Shown here in pieces: positions 17,952 through 26,393 of a DNA stretch of 64,000 nt (the first letter of the stretch is position 1; each line of letters opens with the position of its first letter). Where the stretch lies: positions 197,324 through 261,323 of the forward strand of contig JAKVCV010000012.1 of the NCBI GenBank assembly GCA_022448945.1, given 5' to 3'. The stretch is from Saprospiraceae bacterium. Its GTDB lineage: Bacteria; Bacteroidota; Bacteroidia; Chitinophagales; Saprospiraceae. The position numbers and the translations under genes were made by a program. The notes beneath the pieces are model-generated. The model saw only the letters and a program-made list of their open reading frames with translations, was not told the DNA's origin and made no database searches.

Positions 17952-18629
17952 TTAAAGATTTTCCCTATGTTTCAGATCTATTGTTTCATTTGTGTTTGCT
18001 TCAAGAATAGCCAAAAAATCTGTTCGTGGAATAAATTTTGCGCCCATTGAAGCCAAATGATTAGTCTGAGATTGACAATCAATTAGACTGAAATCTTTTT
18101 TTTCCAATGTTTTGGCTAAATGAATCAATGCAGTTTTTGAAGCATTAGAGACTTTAGTGAACATCGACTCCCCAAAAAAACATTTACCTATTGATAAACC
18201 ATAAAGTCCCCCTACTAATTTCCCGTCTTTCCAACTCTCTACAGAATGAGCATATCCGAGTTGATACAACTGTATATAAGAATCAATCATTTCATCGGTT
18301 AACCATGAGCCTGTCTGACCTTTTCTGGGAGCAATAGAACAATTGAGTATTACTTTTTCAAAAGCCTTATCAAAAGTGACAGTAAATTCATTTTTTTTAA
18401 GCACCTGTCGCATGCTCTTTGACACCTTAATTTCAGAAGGTAAGAGAATAAATCTCGGGTCAGGACACCACCATAGAATTGGCTCATCCTTATTAAACCA
18501 TGGGAAAATACCCTTGTTATAAGCATATAAGATTCTTTCAATTGACAAATCACCCCCTATTGCCAACAAGCCATCTTCTGAAGCAGTTTGAGGGGGTGGG
18601 AAAGATATTTCTTTAGTCAACCAATGCAT
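17952..18629 (-). CDS. aat: Leucyl/phenylalanyl-tRNA--protein transferase
   Basis: The 225-residue length is typical. Family blocks are 'FPPPQTASEDGLLAIGGDLS' near residue 10, 'GIFPWFNKDEPILWWCPDPR' near 40, 'GQTGSWLTDEMI' near 104, 'GYAHSVESW' near 124, and 'GGLYGLSIGKCFFGESMF' near 140. The enzyme adds Leu or Phe to N-terminal Lys/Arg of proteins in the cytoplasm, marking them for ClpS/ClpAP-style degradation. The gene lies 182 bp upstream of parA in the same direction. Confidence 0.96.
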   Translation of the reverse strand: MHWLTKEISFPPPQTASEDGLLAIGGDLSIERILYAYNKGIFPWFNKDEPILWWCPDPRFILLPSEIKVSKSMRQVLKKNEFTVTFDKAFEKVILNCSIAPRKGQTGSWLTDEMIDSYIQLYQLGYAHSVESWKDGKLVGGLYGLSIGKCFFGESMFTKVSNASKTALIHLAKTLEKKDFSLIDCQSQTNHLASMGAKFIPRTDFLAILEANTNETIDLKHRENL

Positions 18630-18963
18630 ATTTATTAAAATAACTAAAACAATTATTTAGAAGAATTAACAATTATACCCGTTTTATATACTTTAATCTT
18701 TAGAATATTTAACACAAAAGGTATAATAACTTTAAAAACATTTTGTTCAATACTTTTAGAAAACATTAAATTTCCCATGTTTTCAATAGAAAAACCATTA
18801 ATAACAAAATACAATTTTTTGATACTAATAAAAAAATATACGCTCAATTTAATATGCTGGAATACAAAAAGTTTTCTGTGAAAATTGACAATAAAAATTT
18901 TAGACAGTGTAACAATGAATACGTTATGAAACATGGAAAAAACATCCAGAAACCTTCAGATGA
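18630..18963. other. 334-bp intergenic region with a doubtful 93-codon ORF
   Basis: Between aat and the CHAT gene the only sizeable frame is a minus-strand ORF from 18934 to 18653. Its translation is dominated by Phe, Ile, Val, Lys and Asn, as expected of chance reading in AT-rich DNA. It matches no family I recognise, although beta-strand-like stretches could be imagined. I treat it as probably non-coding. No terminator hairpin stands out. Confidence 0.35.
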
Positions 18964-21900
18964 TTATCTAAATTTACGATAACCAATGAAAAATAGTATT
19001 ATAACAAATGGCAAAGTTACCAAACCTATTTGCCACCAATACCAATGTTTGTAAAGGGATATGTGTTGAAAATCTCCAAGATTAATAAAGCTTGCCCAAA
19101 AAAATGGGTGAGCAGCCAGTCCCATAGCATTTTTAAGATATGATAATTTTGCCATACGCATGGCTTCATCTTTATCGAAACCTGAAGCCAAATAATTATA
19201 AAAACTACTAATCAATACTGAAGTTGCTGCATCATTAATGGGCCAGAGTGTCATTACCATAGATGGAGCTCCAGCATACATAAATCCTCGTCCCAAACTA
19301 ACAACACCTTCACCTCTTTCGTATTTACCATATCCAGTTTCACAAGCAGACAAAACAACTAAATCCGTATTAATGTCTAATAGGTTTAACTCATAAGCAT
19401 GCAAAAGATTATCCTCCTTATTTTTAGTATAAGTAAATACTAAACTAGAATATTCTGGTTGTTTTTTATCAACAATACCATGCATTGCCAAATGGATAAT
19501 ACTATAATCCTCCTTTTGAGTTAACAATTTAAATTCTGCTTCATTGGCTTGTTCACCATAAAGAAATTTGCCAGAAAAAATATTGGATAAATAAGCAACT
19601 TCCTTCTTCGCACCAGGCAAATCACCGACAGATAATCTTATTGTGTGATGCCTTGATTCTAATTCATTGTTGTTTATGAAATTTGCATTATTATAAGAGG
19701 ATGCCATTGCCAACATCTGACCATTTGTTTTAGGGGATTCCCGACTAAATAACATCAAAGTTGCAGAATAATGATAATTGATATTAAATTGTTTAATCAG
19801 GTAGGATAATTGATTAAAATTGGTTTTTTTTAAGTTTGGTTCACTTGTAAGGAGCACACCAAAAGGTATATAATTTAGTAAACCATCCGGGATAAAAATT
19901 AATCGTTCAATTCCATTAAGTCTTAGAGCTGGTTCAACATATTCTGTATAAATTGAACGAGCGTTTGGAGCAAATAAAAGAAATGCAGAATCTAAATTCT
20001 GAGTTATCAAATTAACATCCGTTAAAGATCTCCGAAGGTCTTTAATTAAATCTTCGAAATTATCGTTAACTGGAATAGATGTCAACATTATAGTATCCTT
20101 ATAAACACTAAATATATATATATATTCATTTCCTATAAAAAATTCAACCAAAGCTGTTTTTTCATTCAAATTATTTTGCACCTGTTCTAAAGAAGCAATT
20201 TTAGTATCATATTTTAGCTCATGGTATTTAGGATAATCCTTTTCTAGCACACTTTGAAGTTTCTCTGAAGCACGTTTAAGGTTGAGCAAGGCTTTTTGAT
20301 TTCTATTGATTCCTTTTTCATTGGCAGAAGATTTAGCTTCAAATAGCAACTTTTCATAACGCCCCCGTTCTCTTACAAGTCTCCTTTCCTCATCAAGTAA
20401 ATCCTTTGGAACATTTCCAAAATGACGTGCTTCTTCAGTTTTTAGCGCATCAAGTAACAACATTGCCTTACTCTTTTCTACCAACTGAAATGCTGCGTGT
20501 ATATACCTTACTTCATTTGTCTTTAAATACAAATCATGTGCAAGTCTTATTGATAATTCATAGATAGGAATCATTTTCTGAAGAATAAAAAGTTTGGAAC
20601 CTTCTTCTTTGAATCCATTACGCATTTTTTCAAGGACCATAACAGCAGTCAACGTTGTATTATAAGCTTCATTTACTTTGCCTAATGCAAGCAATAAATG
20701 GGCTTGGGCTTCCAAAACTTTTAAAAGAACAGTTTTATCAGATACATTTAGAGAATCATTTTCTATAAATCCCTTTCCACTATTCCCAGGAAATTGCACG
20801 GCTAATTGCGCACTATCATAATATTGAGATGCTTTTGTAATATTTTTTTCTTTGAATGAAGCTTGCCCTAAGTCATAATAAATAGATGCTATTTTAGGAT
20901 GATAATTACCATGCAATTCTAACAGTATTTTTAGTGCTTTATTATAATATTCAACTGCTTTATTGTAGTTGCCTATAGTTCTGAAATAACTCCCCAAAAC
21001 ATAATAAGTCTCATCTCTTTTTGATTCTTCTGACTTATGAATATAAAGACTTTTTTTCAAAGCATTATAGGCCTCTGGATATCTACCAAGTTGAGTTGCT
21101 ACATCCCCTATTCCATTATACATAGTTATATAGGATTTATCAAGTTTGTGTTTGGGGATATTTCTAGATTTATTTAAAGATCCAATTCCTTCTTTATAAA
21201 AATTAAGGGCATCTTTTAAATTACCTTGTTGTGAAAAAAATTCACCTAAATTCAGATATGTAGTAGCTGCTTCAAAATGATTACCCATCTTTTTATATAA
21301 ATAAAGTGCACTATTACAATAATCTTCTGCTTTATATATATCCCCAAGTTCTATATAGAACAAACCAATGTTATTATAGCTACGTGCGACAAAAACGGTA
21401 TCCGATCGTGACCGCATATCAGACAGGGCGATTTCAAGCCCAAGAGTTGTCTTTTTTAATGCCTGCTCATAATTACCCGTTTTATAATATAATGCACCAT
21501 AAAGTCGCATGATTTCCTGAAGTGTTTTGTTTTTATCTTTCTGATACTTTCGATAGGCACTAAAAGATTTATCTATATACCGCTCCATCCCTTCGAAGTT
21601 CTGTTTATAATATTCAACAAGAGCCAAATGATTCATATCTCTTATATAGTATTTCCAAGCACCATAAGTTTCATGTATTTTTTTAGCTTTAAGACCATAA
21701 ACCAGCGCAGAATCTAATTGTTTAACGCTCAGATACATATTGGATTTAAGCAATAATATTCGACCATGATAAATTGCATAATCTGTGGAAGAATCTGAAT
21801 TATTTTTTTTAACAATTTTATTAAAAAAAGAATTAAAAGCCTCTACGTCTCCAAGTGTTAGATATACTTTCAGAATATTTCTATTCATCCTGAATACTTG

Positions 21901-22113
21901 ATTAACACAACCTATTTCTTTGTATGCACTTTTAGCATTTTTGAAAAGGGATACTGATTCTTTAAAATTACCTTTTCGATATAAATTTTGAGCTTCTATA
22001 AAAAATGATCTCGCATTCAGAGAATCTGAAGTATCGCAAAAATTTTCCTGCCCCTGAATTGAGGTGAAAAAAATCAGATTAAAAAACAAAAAGAAAAAAA
22101 ACTTAAGATTCAT
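18964..22113 (-). CDS. Exported TPR-CHAT domain protein (caspase-like protease)
   Basis: The 1049-residue protein starts with a signal peptide (about residues 1-21, ending IQGQ) and continues with some ten tetratricopeptide repeats (roughly 30-560), a coiled-coil linker (about 565-645), and a CHAT peptidase domain (about 740-1010). The catalytic pair is His878 in 'HLAMHG' and Cys924 in 'LSACETG'. The C-terminus has one transmembrane helix ('WWQIGLVTLPFVIILFFIGY') and a basic tail, so the protein is probably anchored with the bulk in the periplasm. CHAT proteases are clan CD enzymes known from separase, Craspase and gasdermin systems. This exported multi-TPR type is common in Bacteroidota, but its substrates are unknown. 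It is divergent from a secreted C1 peptidase. Confidence 0.9.
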   Translation of the reverse strand: MNLKFFFFLFFNLIFFTSIQGQENFCDTSDSLNARSFFIEAQNLYRKGNFKESVSLFKNAKSAYKEIGCVNQVFRMNRNILKVYLTLGDVEAFNSFFNKIVKKNNSDSSTDYAIYHGRILLLKSNMYLSVKQLDSALVYGLKAKKIHETYGAWKYYIRDMNHLALVEYYKQNFEGMERYIDKSFSAYRKYQKDKNKTLQEIMRLYGALYYKTGNYEQALKKTTLGLEIALSDMRSRSDTVFVARSYNNIGLFYIELGDIYKAEDYCNSALYLYKKMGNHFEAATTYLNLGEFFSQQGNLKDALNFYKEGIGSLNKSRNIPKHKLDKSYITMYNGIGDVATQLGRYPEAYNALKKSLYIHKSEESKRDETYYVLGSYFRTIGNYNKAVEYYNKALKILLELHGNYHPKIASIYYDLGQASFKEKNITKASQYYDSAQLAVQFPGNSGKGFIENDSLNVSDKTVLLKVLEAQAHLLLALGKVNEAYNTTLTAVMVLEKMRNGFKEEGSKLFILQKMIPIYELSIRLAHDLYLKTNEVRYIHAAFQLVEKSKAMLLLDALKTEEARHFGNVPKDLLDEERRLVRERGRYEKLLFEAKSSANEKGINRNQKALLNLKRASEKLQSVLEKDYPKYHELKYDTKIASLEQVQNNLNEKTALVEFFIGNEYIYIFSVYKDTIMLTSIPVNDNFEDLIKDLRRSLTDVNLITQNLDSAFLLFAPNARSIYTEYVEPALRLNGIERLIFIPDGLLNYIPFGVLLTSEPNLKKTNFNQLSYLIKQFNINYHYSATLMLFSRESPKTNGQMLAMASSYNNANFINNNELESRHHTIRLSVGDLPGAKKEVAYLSNIFSGKFLYGEQANEAEFKLLTQKEDYSIIHLAMHGIVDKKQPEYSSLVFTYTKNKEDNLLHAYELNLLDINTDLVVLSACETGYGKYERGEGVVSLGRGFMYAGAPSMVMTLWPINDAATSVLISSFYNYLASGFDKDEAMRMAKLSYLKNAMGLAAHPFFWASFINLGDFQHISLYKHWYWWQIGLVTLPFVIILFFIGYRKFR

Positions 22114-22443
22114 AATTGTAAAAACGATTAACGAAAAAGACCTTAGATAAGAATAAGATTAATAATCAAAAAATAATTATCTATAACCATAGCAACATCT
22201 TAAACAGTCTAAACAAAATAAAGAATTTATACTAACATAATAGACAAAACCTATGAATTCAAACGCTAAATTTAATTTAAATGCTCGTCCGGTCTCAAAA
22301 ATATAAGAATATTCTATATTGTGTTTTACTTTCACTTAAAATATCAAAGAGAAGTACTTTATTTTTATATTTTAAGGGTAGTTGACATTATGCTTAAACT
22401 AATAAATGATTTTTCAGAATCCATACTTAAAAACTACTAATAT
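22114..22443. other. 330-bp divergent regulatory gap
   Basis: This region separates the divergent CHAT and C1-peptidase genes and must contain both promoters. I found no full TTTG-N20-TAnnTTTG match in it. A TTGACA hexamer at 22382-22387 looks like a sigma70 -35 box but is not expected to function as such in Bacteroidota. No ORF or RNA structure was seen. Confidence 0.4.
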
Positions 22444-23538
22444 ATGAAAACCTCTTTTTTTGTTTTCCTACTTATAACGCTTAATAACTTGTTATATGGA
22501 CAATATAAACTCACCCCTAAATTTGCTATTGAATGTACTAACGTGAAAAATCAGCAAAGAACAGGAACTTGCTGGAGTTTTGCTACCTCGTCGTTTCTAG
22601 AATCAGAAGTAAAACGACTCAAAAATATAGATGTTGACCTATCTGAAATGTTTAGTGTTCGCACAACTTATATTGATAAAGCTCAAAACTATATTCTTCG
22701 CCAGGGCAAAGCTAATTTCAGTGAAGGAAGTTTGTCGCATGATGTTATTAATGCTGTCCAACGAGTAGGACTAGTTCCTGAATCTGTTTTTTCAGGAAAA
22801 ACAGATGGTGAAACTATACACAATCATAGTGAAATGGTAGCAGCATGTAAAGGAATGCTTAATGGATTACAAAAACAAAAAACCCTTAGTCCAAAATGGA
22901 AAAAAGCTTTAACATCGATTCTAGATGTATATTTAGGGAAAGCCCCTGATAAATTTAACTATGAAGGCAAAGAATATTCCCCTAAAAGTTTTGCTGCTTT
23001 TTTGGATATTAAACCTAAAAATTACACCTCATATACCTCTTACACTCATCATCCTTTCTATGAAAAATTCGTTCTTGAAATTCCTGATAATTATTCTAAT
23101 GGTATTTATCAGAATATTCCAATAGATGAATTAGAGGCTGTATTAGATTATGCAATTGCAAATGGATATTCAGTTGCATGGGATGGTGATGTAAGTGAAA
23201 AGACCTTTAACCATTCAGAGGGCCTAGCAATTTTACCTGCCGATAAAGAAAGAAATGACTTATGGGATAGACCAGGTGCGGAAATAAAAGTTACACAAAA
23301 CCTACGTCAAGAAACCTTTGAAAGTAAATCAACCACTGATGACCATTTAATGCATATTGTGGGCATTGCTTTTGACAATAAAGGAACAAAATATTATAAA
23401 GTGAAAAATTCCTGGGGAACTTCGAATGTTTTTAAAGGTTATCTATATATGTCTGAGGCATATTTCAAGCTCAAAACTGTAGCCATTTTATTACATAATG
23501 ATGCTATTCCAAAGAAAATCGCTAAAAAATTAAAGTAA
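22444..23538 (+). CDS. Secreted papain-like (C1B, bleomycin-hydrolase-type) cysteine peptidase
   Basis: The 364-residue protein has a signal peptide (cut near residue 20) followed directly by the catalytic domain. Cys43 lies in 'QQRTGTCWSFA', the His in 'DDHLMHIVGIA' near 304, and the Asn in 'KVKNSWG' near 324, completing the triad. Length and motif spacing match the bleomycin hydrolase/PepC branch rather than papain, but the N-terminus has no arm and no propeptide. Cytoplasmic PepC is an aminopeptidase; the signal here places this enzyme in the periplasm or outside. The gene ends 5 bp from the convergent VTC gene. Confidence 0.9.
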   Translation: MKTSFFVFLLITLNNLLYGQYKLTPKFAIECTNVKNQQRTGTCWSFATSSFLESEVKRLKNIDVDLSEMFSVRTTYIDKAQNYILRQGKANFSEGSLSHDVINAVQRVGLVPESVFSGKTDGETIHNHSEMVAACKGMLNGLQKQKTLSPKWKKALTSILDVYLGKAPDKFNYEGKEYSPKSFAAFLDIKPKNYTSYTSYTHHPFYEKFVLEIPDNYSNGIYQNIPIDELEAVLDYAIANGYSVAWDGDVSEKTFNHSEGLAILPADKERNDLWDRPGAEIKVTQNLRQETFESKSTTDDHLMHIVGIAFDNKGTKYYKVKNSWGTSNVFKGYLYMSEAYFKLKTVAILLHNDAIPKKIAKKLK

Positions 23539-23543
23539 ATAAA

Positions 23544-24179
23544 TTACAAACATATTTCTACCCCAGTCACATATTTGGAATTCTTTGTAGAACGAAATGG
23601 GAAAAACTGTGAAATACGATCAGCCTCATGTTCAATATCCTGTTCATATTTCACTTCTAGAATATTTACATTTGGCTCAAACTGTTGATGTTTTCTAAAC
23701 TGTCTGCAGCTTCTTAGTGACGCATATGCTAAGTTCCAATCTATTGTTATTCTAAACTTTTTATCTCTAGTTCCATAATAAGCACGTGTGTAAGAATTTT
23801 GAAGTACTGGCTGCAAATGAGCAAAAGTCCCACTTAAGTTATTTACCTGAACAGAAATGGGTTTTAAGTTATCAAATGAAAAGGAATCTACATTAAAAAT
23901 TGATTTTGAACCAACATTATTTCTTCTATGCTTAATTTCAAGCTTAGGTTTTCTTACAACAAGTGGATCTGCACCATACCAACGAACTCTATATTTATCT
24001 CTAAATGCAAGCCCCATAACATTTTCCTTGTAAGTAGTCAAAGCAGGTGTATCAAAATAAATATTATTAATTTGGCGGTCGGGAAATATCTTGTTTAAGC
24101 CTGCTGGATGCAATTTAATTGTTTGCAATATCACATCAAGGCTTACACCTTCAATTCTATATTTTCTTTCATAACGCAT
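23544..24179 (-). CDS. VTC-domain (polyphosphate polymerase-like) protein
   Basis: The 211-residue protein consists of one tunnel-fold domain of the CYTH-like VTC family. Marks are 'RYERKYRI' at the N-terminus, 'IYFDTP' near residue 44, 'FRDKYRVRWYG' near 60, 'KLEIKHR' near 78 and 'LEVKYEQ' near 174, giving the ring of Glu/Lys/Arg residues that binds nucleotide and metal. Eukaryotic Vtc4 makes polyphosphate from ATP with this domain. Bacterial versions are called polyphosphate polymerase domain proteins, but few have been tested. It follows the DUF4956 gene by 40 bp, a pairing I know from other bacteria that also carry CotH. Confidence 0.88.
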   Translation of the reverse strand: MRYERKYRIEGVSLDVILQTIKLHPAGLNKIFPDRQINNIYFDTPALTTYKENVMGLAFRDKYRVRWYGADPLVVRKPKLEIKHRRNNVGSKSIFNVDSFSFDNLKPISVQVNNLSGTFAHLQPVLQNSYTRAYYGTRDKKFRITIDWNLAYASLRSCRQFRKHQQFEPNVNILEVKYEQDIEHEADRISQFFPFRSTKNSKYVTGVEICL

Positions 24180-24219
24180 TTACATAAGTTACTCTTAGCT
24201 CTAGAAATAAAATTAGAGA

Positions 24220-24924
24220 TTAAACAATCAAGTCAGGCTGATCAATAATAGAGAGTTGTGTCTTTTCTGACAAAGCCAAAATGGCGTCTTTAGCTTCTTG
24301 AATTTTATGGACTGAAACCGTCTTACAAATATAACTTAAATCAAGGCCTTCAGGAATAGTATCCATACGTTTTAATTCTACAAGAGAGAAGGATTTATTA
24401 AGGACTTCGTCTATACTTACTATATTTGTCAAATCTGTAGTAATATTAACATAAAAACGATCTTGTTCTTTGAAAGAAGGACTATTACCCATTCGTTTAC
24501 TAAGATAAAGAAACAATAGTATAAAAGATACTACAATTATGGCGATAACAGGCTGATCTGCACCTGTAGCAAGACCAACACCAATGGTCAAAAATAAATA
24601 TGTCAATTCCTCTGGGTCTTTAATAGCAGCACGAAACCTAACAATAGACAATGCACCTACCAACCCTAGTGATAATGCTACTGAAGGTTTTACGATTACC
24701 ATAATCGACATTGTCGTCAAAGCCAAGGGTACGAAGTTAGCAGCAAATCGAGCACGATTTGAGACTGCATTCCCATAAGTGATATAAAATTTGGCAACGA
24801 ACATCGCCAATAGCGTACAAACAATAAGATTAATAACGAAACTAAGGGGATGTATAATATCACGAAGGTTGATAAAATATCCCCACAAATGATTTAAAAA
24901 TTCCTCCATAATTAGTTTTAACAA
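24220..24924 (-). CDS. DUF4956 integral membrane protein
   Basis: The 234-residue protein has four hydrophobic segments (about residues 24-44, 60-78, 82-98 and 118-142) and the strongly conserved 'GALSIVRFRAAIKDPEELTY' block near residue 88, followed by a cytoplasmic ferredoxin-like C-terminal domain (about 150-234). This is the pattern of DUF4956. Members are usually encoded beside a VTC-domain gene, as here, so it is likely a membrane partner of that enzyme, perhaps guiding its product. The function has not been shown. Confidence 0.88.
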   Translation of the reverse strand: MLKLIMEEFLNHLWGYFINLRDIIHPLSFVINLIVCTLLAMFVAKFYITYGNAVSNRARFAANFVPLALTTMSIMVIVKPSVALSLGLVGALSIVRFRAAIKDPEELTYLFLTIGVGLATGADQPVIAIIVVSFILLFLYLSKRMGNSPSFKEQDRFYVNITTDLTNIVSIDEVLNKSFSLVELKRMDTIPEGLDLSYICKTVSVHKIQEAKDAILALSEKTQLSIIDQPDLIV

Positions 24925-25079
24925 TCAATAAAATTAAGAAAATTGGAATCTAAGAAAGTTCAATGTAATAATTTTTTTGGTAATTGAAACACAATTGCAA
25001 ATTAGAAATACTAAAATGCTATATCATATTTTATATAATATTGATTCGTTATTCACAATTTCTTATATCATAATAATAG

Positions 25080-26324
25080 CTAGTGAATTATAAAACTACT
25101 GATTTCATTGTCAATTCTTATAAAATAAAAGCCAGGCTCCAAACCATTTAATGGAAGTCTAAATTCAATTTCATAACCAGCTACATTTAATTGAGAAATT
25201 AGCTGCATCGAAACTGAATATATAGACACATCTCTATACGCAGCTGTTGCAGAGTTATCAAATTGAACATTTAAGAAATCGGAAGCAGGATTTGGAAAGA
25301 TTTTAAATGGAACTTCATTATGCTGAATATCAATTAGAGAATTAGGCAAACTAGATATTTTTGAAACTCCATTACTTGTTACAACCCACACATTATCTTG
25401 GCTATCGATATCTAATTGTCTAATTACAGGACTTACAAGACCATCACTAACATCATAATCGATCCATTGAGTTCCATCATACATAGAAACACCTCCTACA
25501 GTAACCAAATAGTCAACATATATCCCTACCCAAATGCGTCCTTGTCCATCCATATCAATGTCTTCAACAGGATTCAATGTATCAGGGGGTGGCATTATAT
25601 ACATTCTTGTATGATGTTCAAAAACTTGGCCTGCATTATTAATCACTGAAACACCTGAAGCTGTGCCAACCCATTTATTATTTTGATTATCAATAACCAA
25701 AGAATTAGCTACGTTATGTAATAATCCCTGTGGAGTACTTATAGTAGTAAATGTAGTACCATCATATTTTACAACTCCTCCAAGAGCCGTTGCAAACCAT
25801 GCATCATTATTAGAATCAAAACCAATATGTTTGACTCCTCCAAAAGGCAGACCATCTGAGATACTATAAGCAGTAAACGTAGTACCATCATATTTCGTTA
25901 CACCACTAAATTCACCAAACCAAATAACCCCATTAATATCTTCTGCAATATGATTAACTCTATTATTTCCGAGACCATCAGCACTAGTAAAAGAAGTGAA
26001 AGAAGTTCCATTAAAAACACTAATCCCAAAATCCGTTCCTACCCATACCCTATCATCGCTAGCAACCAGGATTGTATTAATATTATTATCGATCAATCCG
26101 GGATAAGTATTTTGAGTAAAAGATGTCCAGGAAGTACCATCAAATTTTGAAATACCATTCTGTGTGCCAAACCAAACATTATCTGCTGTATCAATATCTA
26201 AACAAATGACATTATCATCAAGTAAACCATCACTTGTAGTATAATTAGTAAAGATCTGTGCGTAAACAGAATGTGTAATCAAAATTGAAAAGAGAAATCC
26301 AAAATAAAGGAATATTTGTTTCAT
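25080..26324 (-). CDS. Secreted Reg_prop beta-propeller protein with T9SS sorting domain
   Basis: Start 26324 (MKQIFLYFG) gives a proper signal peptide cut after 'VYAQ'; the frame extends to 26369 but adds a non-signal leader. The mature protein is built of about seven repeats of the two-component-regulator propeller type ('VWFGTQNGISKFDG' and variants) over residues 25-330, forming a beta-propeller. The last about 75 residues are a type A C-terminal domain ('FKIFPNPASDFLNV' to the end) that directs export by the T9SS. It is not joined to a kinase, so it is an extracellular binding propeller rather than a sensor. It lies between CotH and DUF4956. Confidence 0.9.
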   Translation of the reverse strand: MKQIFLYFGFLFSILITHSVYAQIFTNYTTSDGLLDDNVICLDIDTADNVWFGTQNGISKFDGTSWTSFTQNTYPGLIDNNINTILVASDDRVWVGTDFGISVFNGTSFTSFTSADGLGNNRVNHIAEDINGVIWFGEFSGVTKYDGTTFTAYSISDGLPFGGVKHIGFDSNNDAWFATALGGVVKYDGTTFTTISTPQGLLHNVANSLVIDNQNNKWVGTASGVSVINNAGQVFEHHTRMYIMPPPDTLNPVEDIDMDGQGRIWVGIYVDYLVTVGGVSMYDGTQWIDYDVSDGLVSPVIRQLDIDSQDNVWVVTSNGVSKISSLPNSLIDIQHNEVPFKIFPNPASDFLNVQFDNSATAAYRDVSIYSVSMQLISQLNVAGYEIEFRLPLNGLEPGFYFIRIDNEISSFIIH

Positions 26325-26393
26325 GTTATTTAATTTATTAATAAAGAAAGGTAATGAAATCAGGTTCAAAAAATTTCATACCATTTACTTTCT

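Noticed and set aside
18653-18934. 93-codon ORF on the minus strand between aat and the CHAT gene
   Set aside because: Its composition (Phe, Ile, Lys, Asn, Val) is what random AT-rich DNA gives, no family is recognised, and it has no clear start context. It is noted within the intergenic entry instead.
22382-22387. TTGACA sigma70 -35 hexamer before the C1 peptidase gene
   Set aside because: Bacteroidota use a different promoter form and no suitable -10 follows.
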